NCBI GenBank assembly: GCA_000969725.1
Contig: JXSR01S034339.1
DNA length: 23,778 nt
Source: Ophiothrix spiculata
Taxonomy: Eukaryota; Echinodermata; Ophiuroidea; Amphilepidida; Ophiotrichidae
Direction: 5' to 3' (one strand)
The translations under genes and the position numbers were made by a program. The notes below the pieces were generated by a model. That model did no database searches and was not told the DNA's origin. It was given only the letters and a program-made list of their open reading frames with translations. Shown here piece after piece: positions 1-8,920 of the stretch; position 1 is the first letter of the stretch; every line of letters starts with the position of its first letter.

Positions 1-578
1 AACGTGAAGCAAAGAATGATTTTTGCAACATTAAGTTATAATTATATGGGATCAGCGGTACCATTTTCAACAGAATGTTTGAACCCGTTTTGGTTACTGT
101 TTATGGAATCAAAGAAGTCGCACATTCTTCAACCTTATTTGACCTTCTATTTTTAATCATTTTTGATTAACCTTTTCTCATTATTTGACATTATTTTAAT
201 GCTGACTTACTAATCTTGACAAAAGTGTTACAATCCGTGCAATATTTGAAGAGTGTAGTATGACTTATTACTTTACTGAGATATTGACATTCTGACTTCA
301 GCCATACCATTTCTAGTTTTATCTTGTTCTTTTGCCAAGAAAGGGATGATTTTGTAATAGTGCATGGCATGTGTGGGAGTGTTTGTTGTATGTAGGCCAT
401 GATAATTTGTGATAATGAAATGAGGAAACCCTGGTCACACTGTAGCAATACTGCCATACTGTAGTAATAATGATTAAGGCTTGGTCACACTGCACTGGTG
501 CCAGGGCCAGGAGATTATGGTTTGTGAAAACATATTTTCTTACTAATTTGTGTGGTTGAACTCATGTTTTGTTTACAG
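1..578 (+). other. Intron of the GRAMD1-like gene (upstream part cut off)
   Basis: This AT-rich sequence precedes the first recognised exon. I see no exon in it. It contains two nearby copies of a CTTGGTCACACTG/CCTGGTCACACTG string (429-442 and 480-492) and, at 495-506, ACTGGTGCCAGG, which is roughly complementary to them. This may be the remnant of a short inverted-repeat element. An 88-residue minus-strand open frame (191-457) spans part of it. It has no recognisable family and is treated as chance. Confidence 0.5.
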
Positions 579-686
579 ATGGTGTGCCACGTAAGAGGGC
601 AGCCAGCTACAGAAGAAAATCATCCATTGAGAAAGACGAAGGCAAAGCACTGACATCCAATGAAAACTGCTCTAAGATAAGCAAAG
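579..686 (+). CDS. GRAMD1-like exon, basic linker
   Basis: The acceptor is TTTGTTTACAG (ending 578) and the donor is AAAG|GTTAGT at 687. The frame opens after two bases and gives 35 codons (GVPRKRAASYRRKSS...NENCSKISK), leaving one base at the end (phase 1). The other two frames contain stops. The cluster RRKSS looks like a basophilic-kinase site, as is common in the linker between the VASt domain and the membrane helix (inference). A competing donor-like CAC|GTAAGA at 591 would leave a 12-bp exon and is unlikely. The last 62 bp of this exon are part of a tandem duplication that continues into the intron. Confidence 0.7.
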
Positions 687-3600
687 GTTAGTGTTTCTAG
701 ATTGTAATTTTCATTGAGAAAGTAGAAAGTATAGCGCTGACATCCAATGAACACTGCTCTAAGATAAGCAAAGGTTGGTGTTTCTAGATTGTAATTTTTC
801 ATTGAGAAGAAGGAAAGCATAGCACTAATGAAAATTGCTCTAAGATAAACAAATGGGTGTTATGTGAACGCTAAAAATATAGTAGCATAATTTGGGAAAA
901 AACACTTTAGCTTCAATCATAAATTCACATTATAACAATGTGTATTTTGTCTTTTTTCAGTTGTGTGTGCAATGAGTGTGTTCAAATCTCTACTAAGGTT
1001 AGCCAGCTCACTGAAGGGGGCCAGTCAGACCCAGATCTTCCTTGGGATTACCATTATACTGTAAGTACAAGTGTAACAATTCATAATGATTTAAGCACAC
1101 CACACCCAATTTGGGTATGGCCTCGTTAAACAAAACTGTCTCAAAATTTTGAGGGATCACTTAAACCTTTTAGGCAAAAGGGCATTGAGAGAGTACAATT
1201 TCTTGGGGAAAGTTGGAAAAAAATCAATTTTTTGACATTTTTGGTGTGACTGGGGGAAGAGTCTCTAATTGAAGTGCAATGACCCGGCCCTGTACTTTTA
1301 TGTCAAAACTAATCTGCATATGGTTACTGTAAAGTGAGTAATTTTTGTTCAGGATTTAATAACGCTAGTCTGCAAATTCACTAAAATAAATCCTCGCTAA
1401 AATTGTATTTAACCATTGCAACTAATGTTAACTAAATTCTAAATTAGTGAAATTAAATCCCTGCAAAATTGCTGATAAATTGAAATCCTCTAAAATGTAT
1501 CCTTGCCAAATTAAATCACTTTTTCAGATCAGTGGAAATTCAGATCAAAATCATCCCTAGGATTATGATTATTCTGTAAATGCTATATTCCAAGAGCTTA
1601 TGTCATCTGAAGTGACAAACTTGGCAGCATTTTAGTTACATTTTAGGATTTGGAATTTAAAAAGGGAGAATTCAGTCATAAATGATTAGACGAGGTTACG
1701 TAATGTACCACATTAATCAAATGTTTCACATGCCAATTGAGTTAGAGAAAAGAGTCGGACATTGCTTGACATGATAATTTATGCCTCTCTTTGGCACGCT
1801 CACTTTGTGTTGTGTCTTCCTATGTATAGGTCACCACTTTGGTGTACGTTATCTATAAAGCTTTAAAAATCTTCGCAGGCATCTTATCCTTAACTTTTGC
1901 TTCTGGCTGTTAGCCATTGATCAGAAACAATAGCTCAATACAAGTTCTTTTGAAAATGATCATTGCCCATTCCTACTTTTTAAAAATATTCGTATCACCC
2001 AATCCTACTCTTCTCAATCTTACCTTCTCAATTTAGTGTAGCAGCTGCTTCAACCCCTTCAGCGGCCAGAACCAGAAATTCTGGAGTTCGGAAGTGCTCC
2101 ATACAATTGTAATTCCACAAGTAAATTGTGATGCTGACAATGTATCTCTTATTTGTTTGGCCATGTTTTAACTTCTTATACACACTCATTTCTTATTTTT
2201 CACCACACACAGCTTAATTTGCCTAACCATGTCAGCCTTAGTACTAAGTTATCGAATTTCAAGACTTGAACCTCATATTCAGGACAAAAGTTGGACAGAC
2301 TCCTCTACCCTAGACAGGTAAGTTTAAACATGAATCTCCCAAGTAAATAGAACGATCTGCTATTTAAGCAGTTGTGAAGTTGAAAAAGGTGACACCATGC
2401 TGATTTTAATCATTTTCACTTACATCGCACAAGTTTGATGTGAATAATAGGATTGCCCCTACCTGATATTTTATCAAAGTTTGAAGGTAAAGAGACCCCC
2501 TCAGTACTTTATATAATTAATACAATAGCCCACTTTGAAGAAAAGGGCCTCTTTAGATAAAATTCAACAGATGGACAGATATGTGCTATATCATATCGGA
2601 TACCCTGGTCACATAACCTTGCAGCGAGGTTACGATGTGTTTACGGCGTCATACCGGGTAGAATTCAGTGCATGCCGACTGGTCCATAAGCTGTAGACAC
2701 GCCAAAAGCATGCTGCAAGAATTTAACTGATATTGTTTGTGAATTTAATTTTTGAACGCGTCAAAGGTAGCGATCACGCAGTCATCTCCAACGCGAGCGT
2801 ACAAGGTGAAAACGGTCTGCATCCACGACTTTGAGTACGCGATCATGAATTACTGCAACAAACAATAGTTAAAACAATGCTGTCTTTAGTTATGGTCTAA
2901 TAATGGTAGACTGGTGACCGACCAGGCAATGCAAGCACTCAATCATGTCATACCAATGTCATATATTAGCGTCTTCCTTCCGATTTCAAGGTTTTGTGAC
3001 CATTATAGCATCAGGAACGTGCAAGTATCTTACACCTTTAATTTGGGTATCATTTACAAGGATATGAATACATCTATCAAATGGTACCTGCATGAAGTAT
3101 CTTTCACTAAAACACATCATGTATTTTCTTGACTAATGGAAGGTTGAAGTTTGAAGAGAGACTTGTCATTATGTGAGTGCAAGAATTTTGTATCTGCAAT
3201 AGCTGCAATTTTACAAAAATTTGAATTGCACGCTGTTGAATGTCCAGTTTAGGATCAGTGGCTCTTGAAGTGGTTCTTCAGGTGACAAAGTCAACTATTT
3301 CAAGAGCCACTGCCATAAGACCGGGACAGTTAAAAGGATTTTCACTTTCTTGTGACAAGTACAAATGTAACTTAGGGCAGCCATTGCAGATACGACTTTC
3401 TTGCACTCACATGACGATGTAGTCACATAGATGGTGGAAAGCAAGATAGAATTGCCTGTAATGAAATGTAAATGTAGTGATTGGTTACTTCAATGTGCCT
3501 GGCTCTTAAAATGGTTCTTCCCTGTGATAATGTCACCTGAAGAACCAATTCCAGAGCAAGTACATTGACCATTATTCATGTGACAAATTAGTTGCAATCT

Positions 3601-4705
3601 AACCAATCATATTTTCCTTTTGATTTACAGCTTAGAAAGTTCATTTTGGTCAACGCAAGTGAACCATAAACAGAAAACTGCTCAGATACAAGATGCCTTA
3701 ACCTCTCAACTAGAATCCCTATCGAAAGTAAGTATATGTAACTTCTTCTTAGTTTTTAAGGGTACTATCCCCCTAAAAAATCTTGACAATTAAGGGTATT
3801 TCCTGTTCACTGCAAGATTTTGCCTACTTAAATATGGCACAATATTACCATGTTTAGCATGAGAAATAGTCTTTTATATTATACACTGCCCGTAACTATT
3901 GATTTCACTTTCAGAAATATATAGCAACAATGTGTTAAAAATGGTTAACACTTTTAATGGATTTTTGTCTAAAAGCTCAAAAGGTTTTGTAACCACTTAA
4001 TTTTTAAAGCTCAAAATTTTGTGAAGTTCAAATCATCAGATCTTGTTCAAATTTCACCAGCTTTGAGTTAAGATACTTATTGAGGAGTAATCATTTTGAC
4101 TTCTGTGTTAACAGTAGCTTCTATCTGTTGGAAGTGTTTTAATGTAAAATTTAGTGCAAAAATGTTGTTCCGATGAAGTACCGCTATAGTTATCGTTGCT
4201 GTTGCTAGCACTGGGTGTCTGAATTATATTTCCTTAATAAGTATTTGAACAACAATCTGGCATTTAATCTCAATTTCTTTGTTGACCGGAGGGATATTGG
4301 GGAGCTGTTATGGGAAACATTACAGTCTAAGTGCAGATAGGATGTGGCTGCATCGGTCATGCAGCCACCCTAGTTTAAGCAAAATGAATGTGACGGTTTC
4401 CTGATGGCAGTGTAATAATAATAATTATTGCCAACAGCGCTTTGCATACATAGTAAAAGGCGCTATAGAAAATCCCATTATTATTAATATGCGAACAAAA
4501 TGGATGATCCAAACTGTGTAAAATAATATGTGTCAACTTTTTTAAAAGAAATTAATGTGTTTACAAAGATTCTTTGAAGAATTCTTTTTTTTTCTTCATC
4601 TAGATCCATTCCTCTCTTGAACTACTTCACCATTCTACGTTTCGGGACCAAACAGATAATAAAAAGAAATTGCCAAATGAGAAGAAAGAAGAAGATATAC
4701 GGTAA
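579..4705 (+). CDS. GRAMD1/Aster-like protein, C-terminal part (five spliced exons; 5' part outside window)
   Basis: Five exons (579-686, 961-1060, 2213-2317, 3631-3727, 4604-4705) join in frame with phases 1, 2, 2 and 0 and end at TAA 4703-4705, giving about 169 residues. Seen in the translation, in order: a basic Ser/Lys/Arg linker (starting GVPRKRAASYRRK), one hydrophobic helix (IFLGITIILLICLTMSALVL) followed by SYRISRLE, then a hydrophilic stretch with heptad-like Leu spacing (LTSQLESLSK, IHSSLELLHH), and a charged tail ending KKEEDIR. Known of the family: GRAMD1A-C are ER-anchored proteins that move cholesterol from the plasma membrane. They have GRAM and VASt domains, a basic linker, one C-terminal transmembrane helix ending in a Leu-Trp-x-Leu-Glu-like stretch, and a short luminal tail containing an Arg-Asp-Tyr-Thr-Ser/Glu-rich motif. 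The order and spacing here match that end, including STFRDQT near the tail. The GRAM and VASt exons would lie upstream of the window. The paralogue cannot be assigned. Another single-pass ER-tail protein is the alternative. Confidence 0.68.
625..862 (+). repeat. Tandem duplication (3 copies, 87-88 bp) across an exon-intron boundary
   Basis: The unit begins CATTGAGAA and recurs at 625, 712 and 800, so the periods are 87 and 88 bp. Copies 1 and 2 share CTGACATCCAATGAA, GCTCTAAGATAAGCAAAGGTT and GTGTTTCTAGATTGTAATTTT. Copy 1 carries the last 62 bp of the coding exon plus the functional donor (GTTAGT at 687). Copy 2 has a weaker donor (GTTGGT at 774). Copy 3 has lost the donor (AAACAAATGGG). A minus-strand frame running through the copies (620-820) is a shadow of this repeat. 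Confidence 0.9.
961..1060 (+). CDS. GRAMD1-like exon, start of transmembrane helix
   Basis: The acceptor is TTGTCTTTTTTCAG ending at 960, with a strong pyrimidine tract, and the donor is ACT|GTAAGTAC at 1061. Entering in phase 1, the exon reads VVCAMSVFKSLLRLASSL then KGASQTQIFLGITII, with no stop, and exits in phase 2. A second frame is also open (CVCNECVQIS...DYHYT) and at first looks more hydrophilic and protein-like. Only the first frame is compatible with both neighbouring exons, which decides the choice. The end of this exon forms the first half of the predicted membrane helix. Confidence 0.7.
1061..2212 (+). other. Intron of the GRAMD1-like gene
   Basis: The intron starts GTAAGT and ends CACACACAG. 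It contains a 14-bp perfect palindrome CTCAAAATTTTGAG (1140-1153). A low-complexity stretch at about 1365-1520 has reiterated words such as AAATCCTCGCTAAAATT, AAATCCCTGCAAAATTG and AAATCCTCTAAAATG, resembling a decayed short tandem repeat. I see no other element or exon in it. Confidence 0.6.
2213..2317 (+). CDS. GRAMD1-like exon, end of transmembrane helix and juxtamembrane segment
   Basis: The acceptor is CACCACACACAG ending at 2212 and the donor is GACAG|GTAAGT at 2318. The first base completes a Leu codon with the previous exon, then 34 codons follow: LICLTMSALVLSYRISRLE and then PHIQDKSWTDSSTLD. The frame starting at base 1 stops after 18 codons, so phase 2 entry is required and matches the previous exon. 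The helix completed here is about 22 residues. It is followed by Tyr-Arg-Ile-Ser-Arg-Leu-Glu, resembling the conserved junction after the GRAMD1 membrane helix. Confidence 0.75.
3172..3411. mobile_element. Hairpin MITE-like element in an intron (nested inverted repeats)
   Basis: The outer inverted repeat is TGTGAGTGCAAGAA...GTATCTGCAATRGCTGC at 3172-3206, against its complement at 3377-3411, with only a few mismatches over 35 bp. Inside is a second inverted repeat: AGTGGCTCTTGAA (3257-3269) and its exact complement (3299-3311). GTCAT directly precedes the left end, and ATGAC follows the right end, so the repeat may extend a little further. There is no coding capacity, so any movement would need an enzyme supplied elsewhere. 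I did not find an unambiguous target-site duplication. Confidence 0.7.
3490..3568. repeat. 78-bp imperfect palindrome sharing a core with the neighbouring element
   Basis: TCAATGTGCCTGGCTCTTAA...TGGTTCTTC (3490-3520) pairs with GAAGAACCA...CCAGAGCAAGTACATTGA (3538-3568). The core TGGCTCTT-AARTGGTTCTTC also occurs at 3259-3278 inside the element just upstream, so the two are related. Here the core folds on itself across most of its length. Confidence 0.7.
3631..3727 (+). CDS. GRAMD1-like exon, luminal helical segment
   Basis: The acceptor is TTTTGATTTACAG ending at 3630 and the donor is TCGAAA|GTAAGT at 3728. One base completes a Ser codon, and 32 codons follow (LESSFWSTQVNHKQK, then TAQIQDALTSQLESLSK), ending in phase 0. 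The content is polar, Gln-rich and leucine-spaced. It corresponds to the luminal region after the membrane helix in GRAMD1 proteins, where a Trp and Gln/Glu-rich helix is typical (family knowledge, not a computed alignment). Confidence 0.72.
3728..4603 (+). other. Last intron of the GRAMD1-like gene
   Basis: The intron starts GTAAGT and ends CATCTAG. It contains a short-repeat segment at about 4412-4492: an AATAATAATAATT run, then ACAGCGCTTT...AAAGGCGCTATAGAAAATCCCATTATTATTA. The word GCGCTATA followed by ATTATTATTA resembles the 3' tail of short interspersed elements in invertebrates (inference). Nothing else stands out. Confidence 0.55.
4412..4492 (+). repeat. ATT/AAT-bounded short element with AGCGCTTT and GGCGCTAT
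   Basis: An (ATA)n/(ATT)n tract at 4412-4428 and another at 4479-4490 bracket a roughly 50-bp segment. That segment has two related words, CAGCGCTTTG and GGCGCTATAG. The arrangement resembles the tail of a retroposed SINE or LINE fragment ending in a trinucleotide repeat. It is too short to classify. Confidence 0.4.
4604..4705 (+). CDS. GRAMD1-like terminal exon with stop codon
   Basis: The acceptor follows a long T-rich tract (TTTTTTTTTCTTCATCTAG, ending 4603). Entering in phase 0, it encodes IHSSLELLHHSTFRDQTDNK and then KKLPNEKKEEDIR, with TAA at 4703-4705. The segment SSLELLHHSTFRDQTDN parallels the helix plus Arg-Asp-containing tail that ends vertebrate GRAMD1 proteins. The final 15 residues are strongly charged. 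Confidence 0.72.
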   Translation: MHSSLELLHHSTFRDQTDNKKKLPNEKKEEDIR

Positions 4706-5220
4706 CAGCGGATGATGGACTTACAACTAATAACAGTACATGATTTATAGATAAATGTTTAATTTATAAGATGTCATCAATTGGAGATGAGTCAAATTTG
4801 GTCATTTTGAATTGCAGTGAAGTTAATGGGTTAATAGCCAATCAGTCTGACCTTAAAGTTGCGTGAATATCAAAAAAATTTACATGTTCCAGTAATTGCT
4901 CCTCCGTGATTCAAAATTTAAAATTTTGCTCGGCAAAAAGTGTGTGTCAGCCCTGTTGTTCATAAAATGTCTCGGGGATTTTTCGTGTTTCATAGAGTTG
5001 CTACTGACATTCATTGACAAAGTGAAGTGTGTTAGCTATGGACCTACAAAAGCCAAATCAAATATGAACTCAATGCAATGTTTTAACGCTCACTCATTAA
5101 TTATTGGTGTTGATGTTATTGAGTGATGCGAAGCATTGGGATGCATAACTACAAGGCTGACATACTACTGCTATAATGTACCAAAACCTGGTCTCACTGC
5201 AATTGTCAAATTTGACTCAT

Positions 5221-5258
5221 CGTAACAATGATTTATGATCGTAACAATGATTTATGAT
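5221..5258 (+). repeat. Exact 19-bp tandem duplication
   Basis: CGTAACAATGATTTATGAT occurs at 5221-5239 and again at 5240-5258 with no mismatch. This indicates a recent local duplication. Confidence 0.95.
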
Positions 5259-5947
5259 CCGTATTCAAAGTGTGATATTCGATTGTGTGCTGTTTATCCT
5301 CTTGTGTGTATTAAGCTAAAAATGTGTTAGAGAGACATTAGGCAGGAAATATGCTTGAAATTTCTTCTTTTTTTAAACCTGAGTTTCATTCTTGATGTTG
5401 GTGATTTCTTTGAATAACATTTTGAAGTCGAGAACTATGCAAATTCTAGCTATTTTTCATGATTGTGCAGGCATAAAGTTGGAAAAGTATATTCATATAA
5501 AATTGTGTGATAAATTTATTACCAGTTTTGTTAAAGAAAAATAAGAAATTTTGTGAAAGCTGCCCATTGCCTCTTTAATATACTGCTAGGAAGCTTAAAA
5601 TTATATTGGCAGTAATCGACCATGGACAATTCCAATTAATGAAATGGCTTTGTTTGAGAAAAACCGAAACCATCATTACAAACAATAAGTCAATTATTCA
5701 AATCTTCAGTGTGTAGTGATATTGCTGGTTCTCAAATTCAAATCCCATTTAAAAACATGAAAGAGGAATAATTGACATAAATAAAATGTTGAATATTAAA
5801 CCAATTCCATAAATTGCATTCCATATCTTAACATTTTAGATATTATCAAAAACAAATATGATATGACTACCATTTTCTTCATCTAGATCAATTTTCCCTA
5901 TTTAATAGAATCAAAATCCCTACAAAAAATGAACTGGCAACCATTTC

Positions 5948-6480
5948 AGGATGGTGGCCATTTCCACTGTTATTTCAATCATAAACTTTATCAAGTATAA
6001 TGTTAAATAATTATATGCATTGTACTTTTAAGCGCTCACAAAGCACAGTGTATTTAAAGAAATAGTAGGGAATAGTTTTCATTTCCATTCATCTTTTCAT
6101 TCCAAACGTACATTAAGTATCTGATGTAAAAGATTTCATTGCATTGTACTTCTAAATAGTGCTTACAAAACACAGTTTACTTGAAGAATGGTTTGGACTG
6201 TTTGTCAATTTCATTCATTTTGTTCATCATAAAATTTCATCAAGTATGCTGTAAAACACTTAATTTACATTGTACTTCTAATAAGTGGTTACAAAACACA
6301 GTGTACTTAAAGGGCTCAGCCTGGTCGTCATTTCTATTCATTTTATGAATCTTGAATTTAAATTAGATTCATTTTTTCACAAAACTTAAAAGTATCTGAT
6401 CTTTGACTTATTTGCATTCTACTTTTAAAAAGTGCTTACAAAATACAGTTACTTGAAGAATGATTTGGACATAATACATG
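5948..6480 (+). repeat. Degenerate tandem repeat, about 125-bp unit, four copies
   Basis: The anchor word GCATTGTACTTYTAA recurs at about 6017, 6141, 6268 and 6414, giving spacings of 124, 127 and 146 bp. Each anchor is followed by AGTGCTTACAAAACACAGTGTACTT-like sequence. Each is preceded by a CATTTCCATTCAT...TCATCAAGTATNNTGTAAAA-like block. Copies 2 and 4 also share GAAGAATGRTTTGGAC. The array lies in the probable 3' UTR. Confidence 0.8.
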
Positions 6481-7084
6481 TGTTCTATGTTAAGTGCTTA
6501 GCAATGCTCATATCATTTAATGAAATTTTTCATCAACGTTACATTGGTTCTGCATATTTAAAGGTCTATGGACCATTATGATAAGTATAGTGTTATAGCT
6601 TTTGAAAGGTTAGCTATGAATTGTATTTGCTTAAATTTGTAAAGCTATGAATGATTATATGTTGTTATATGTGCTTTTTATTTCTCACAAATGCTTTAAG
6701 TGTTGTGAAGTTTTGCTTGTTTTAATTCCAATACCATGTTGCACATTACAATAATCATGAGCCCTGTAAATTGTTTTGTTAGAAATATTTTAAATGTAAA
6801 GTATCAAACTAGATGATATCAAAAGTATTTATGTTGATTTTTATATAGAATTGTATACATGACAGATCGTGTAATTATGAAACTATTTTCTTATGGAGTG
6901 TTAATGAAAATGTTTTTGTTGAACATTTGTTAGTACAGTGACCTTTGGTTGTGAATTTTATCAAATTTGCTCGCAACAAATGAAAATTGACAAAAATACA
7001 CAGGTACCACGTGTTGATGTTTTTCAAAGTCAAAGTCTGATTTTTCCAACAATTTGATCCAAAATGTTGTCTGACAACATAACA

Positions 7085-7280
7085 CAATGGGGCTATCTAC
7101 TTAGTGTTGATCCAGATCAATCTGTTTCTCTCTAATCTACTTTGCATCTAGATTGCATCTACTCAGGCATAGGATCTGAATTTGCCAATGCAATGCTATG
7201 CATATATAGAGAGATCTGGATCTCATAGATGTGGATTAATTTGGATTTGGATCTGCTGTCTCGTGTAGATAGCTCCAATG
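7085..7280. mobile_element. 186-bp MITE-like element with target-site duplication
   Basis: The inverted ends GGGCTATCTAC (7090-7100) and GTAGATAGCTC (7265-7275) match at 10 of 11 positions. They are flanked by the direct repeat CAATG (7085-7089 and 7276-7280). Subterminal GATCCAGATC and GGATTTGGATC words also pair roughly. The interior is rich in GATCTGGATC/ATCTAGATT words and has no open frame of note. The family is not recognised. Confidence 0.65.
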
Positions 7281-7309
7281 GTTTACTCAGAGCCCATCAC
7301 TGAATTGAT

Positions 7310-7392
7310 GCTAGTCTTTCACACAAGCTTGTCTATAAGATGAGATGATTATGCATATGATGTGTATGTATATGACTGTGTAAAAGACTAGC
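7310..7392. repeat. Short stem-loop sequence
   Basis: GCTAGTCTTTCACAC (7310-7324) and GTGTAAAAGACTAGC (7378-7392) are complementary at 14 of 15 positions around a 53-bp loop. It lies 30 bp downstream of the preceding MITE-like element. It may be a very short element or a decayed one. Confidence 0.6.
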
Positions 7393-7706
7393 AGCAAAAG
7401 ATAATGAACTAGATGATTATGTTGCACATTAGTGCAAATAGGTACTGTATAATTAACAAGTGGTATACACATTTGCATACCACGTGTTATTTACTTGGTA
7501 TTAATATTGCTCCTGTTGGAATGTGTCACCGAAAAACAAATGACGATTTGAACACTGCCTTTATGATTTTGTCTAACACCTATGGACTTAAATTACTAAT
7601 TATATAACAGTTTTAATTTCATATGATAACTTCAAGTACTTTGAATGTCACTTATTTGTAAAATTCAAGTTCTAGCTGTTTTGGGTGAAATTCTTTCATT
7701 TCATTT

Positions 7707-7712
7707 AATAAA
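7707..7712 (+). terminator. Candidate polyadenylation signal AATAAA
   Basis: A canonical hexamer about 3.0 kb after the stop codon is followed within 30 bp by a T-rich stretch (CCTTTACTTTGCTTTACC). An earlier AATAAA at 5780-5785 could give a shorter transcript. No later recognised exon of this gene is present. Confidence 0.35.
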
Positions 7713-7730
7713 CTTTTGTAAAATACCTTT

Positions 7731-8869
7731 ACTTTGCTTTACCTTTAAGATCTTGTCCGTGACTACAAATGATCAGCTTCTTACTACGATTTTGAAGTAA
7801 TTACCGCAAAGTAGACTGTTACTGATTTATGATCAAATTGTATTTCATAATAGGCTAGATGTTACTAGCAACTTCCCATTTTACCCAGAACTTGAATATT
7901 TTAGAATCACCACTGCCAATTTGTTATTTTTAAGAAAATTGAATGCGTGTAGAATTGTTTAAAAACAAGACAAAAACTAATATGGATGTTAATCGATATT
8001 CCACTCATTCCACTACTGAGTAATACAATTATTCCTAGATTCAAATATTTTTAAGGTGAATGGTTTCAAATTATTCTGATACAAATTCCATTCCAAATGG
8101 TAGCTAATTGGAAAAGTAATAAAGGATACAAAAACAGAGCTTGTAAAAGTTGATAGCAGAGAAATGCTTTGATGAAAAACAACCGAGATTTGACTTAATT
8201 GCTTCTGTTGTTAGTTTACTTAATAATTACATACAAAGCAATTTCTTTATTGATAATTGACAAAGTACAATTAATTTTTAGAATAGTGATATTTGTGTTG
8301 TAGATTTGTATATAAGATTTTATGAATGGAAAGTGTGCAAATATTTTTTATTGAAAAGACTATTCTTTACTAGTTATTTTGCTTGTGTTAAATTAGTGCC
8401 AAACTGTTACTTAGAATTTAACACATGGACAGTAATGTGTGATTATCATAATTTGTTATAAGATTGTGTATAAGTGTACTAGTTTCTATTATGGGTATTT
8501 TGTGGCGATTTTGATTTATATGTTATAGAAGCTTACAATACTAGTGCTTCAAGCTGGTATTAAAGTTTCTGCTTTTTTAAAATGTTTCAAATGTACAATC
8601 TTGGCCTTACTATGGATGCCAGGTTTATTGTTAGTGCCCCTTGCTGACATATGAAATGGAAAAGTGCAGCCAGAATCTTTTAACATAGCTTTTCAATTCT
8701 TACGGTCTCACAAGCACATAGACATCTAATGGTCAATTAAATTTGATTTTGAATGATCAAAGTAACTGTTCTTACTGACAAATGGTATACGAGGTTGCTC
8801 AAAAGGATTTGGATTGCATTTTCATCATTTCGGGTATATTGATTGGTGGATTTTGTGCTTTTGAAAATT
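7731..8869. other. AT-rich sequence without recognised feature
   Basis: I read this on both strands and found no exon-like frame with splice sites, no inverted-repeat element and no RNA gene. Confidence 0.5.
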
Positions 8870-8920
8870 TTGCAAAAAAATGCACCCAATTTGTCCTAAA
8901 TTGGGTGCTTTTTCTAGCAA
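8870..8920. repeat. Hairpin, 23-bp arms and 5-bp loop
   Basis: The inner arms GCACCCAATTT (8882-8892) and AAATTGGGTGC (8898-8908) are exactly complementary around GTCCT. The stem extends outward to TTGCAAAAAAAT and TTTTTCTAGCAA with three mismatches. A nearby direct repeat GGTATAGAGATG occurs at about 8924 and 8961. A 109-residue minus-strand frame that crosses the hairpin (8825-9154) matches no family. Confidence 0.75.

Larger units (their letters stand above)
2318..3630 (+). other. Intron of the GRAMD1-like gene, carrying two hairpin elements
   Basis: The intron starts GTAAGT and ends TTTACAG. A stretch at about 2600-2860 has visibly more G+C and CpG (CGGATACCC, TTACGGCGTC, AACGCGTC, ACGCGAGCG) than its surroundings and may be a relic of inserted DNA; I could not identify it. 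The 3' half contains the two inverted-repeat elements annotated separately. The 72-residue and 60-residue open frames here (2914-3132 and 3240-3422) match no family, and the second lies inside an element. Confidence 0.6.
4706..7730 (+). other. Probable long 3' UTR of the GRAMD1-like gene
   Basis: No further coding signal follows the stop at 4705. The sequence is AT-rich and AU-element-like, with many ATTTA words. Candidate polyadenylation signals AATAAA occur at 5780-5785 and 7707-7712. The second lies in CATTTAATAAACTTTTG and is followed by T-rich sequence. Ending there would give a UTR of about 3 kb, which is an inference. The region includes a 19-bp tandem duplication, a 125-bp degenerate tandem array and a MITE-like element. 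Confidence 0.4.

Noticed and set aside
191-457. 88-residue minus-strand open frame
   Set aside because: No recognisable motif. Acceptor-like TGCTACAG and donor-like GTAAGTCAG words are present, but the frame between them lacks protein-like features, and it lies in an intron of the opposite-strand gene.
938-1129. Open frame reading CVCNECVQIS...DYHYT over the second GRAMD1-like exon
   Set aside because: It looks protein-like but its phase fits neither neighbouring exon. The alternative frame joins both and completes a membrane helix.
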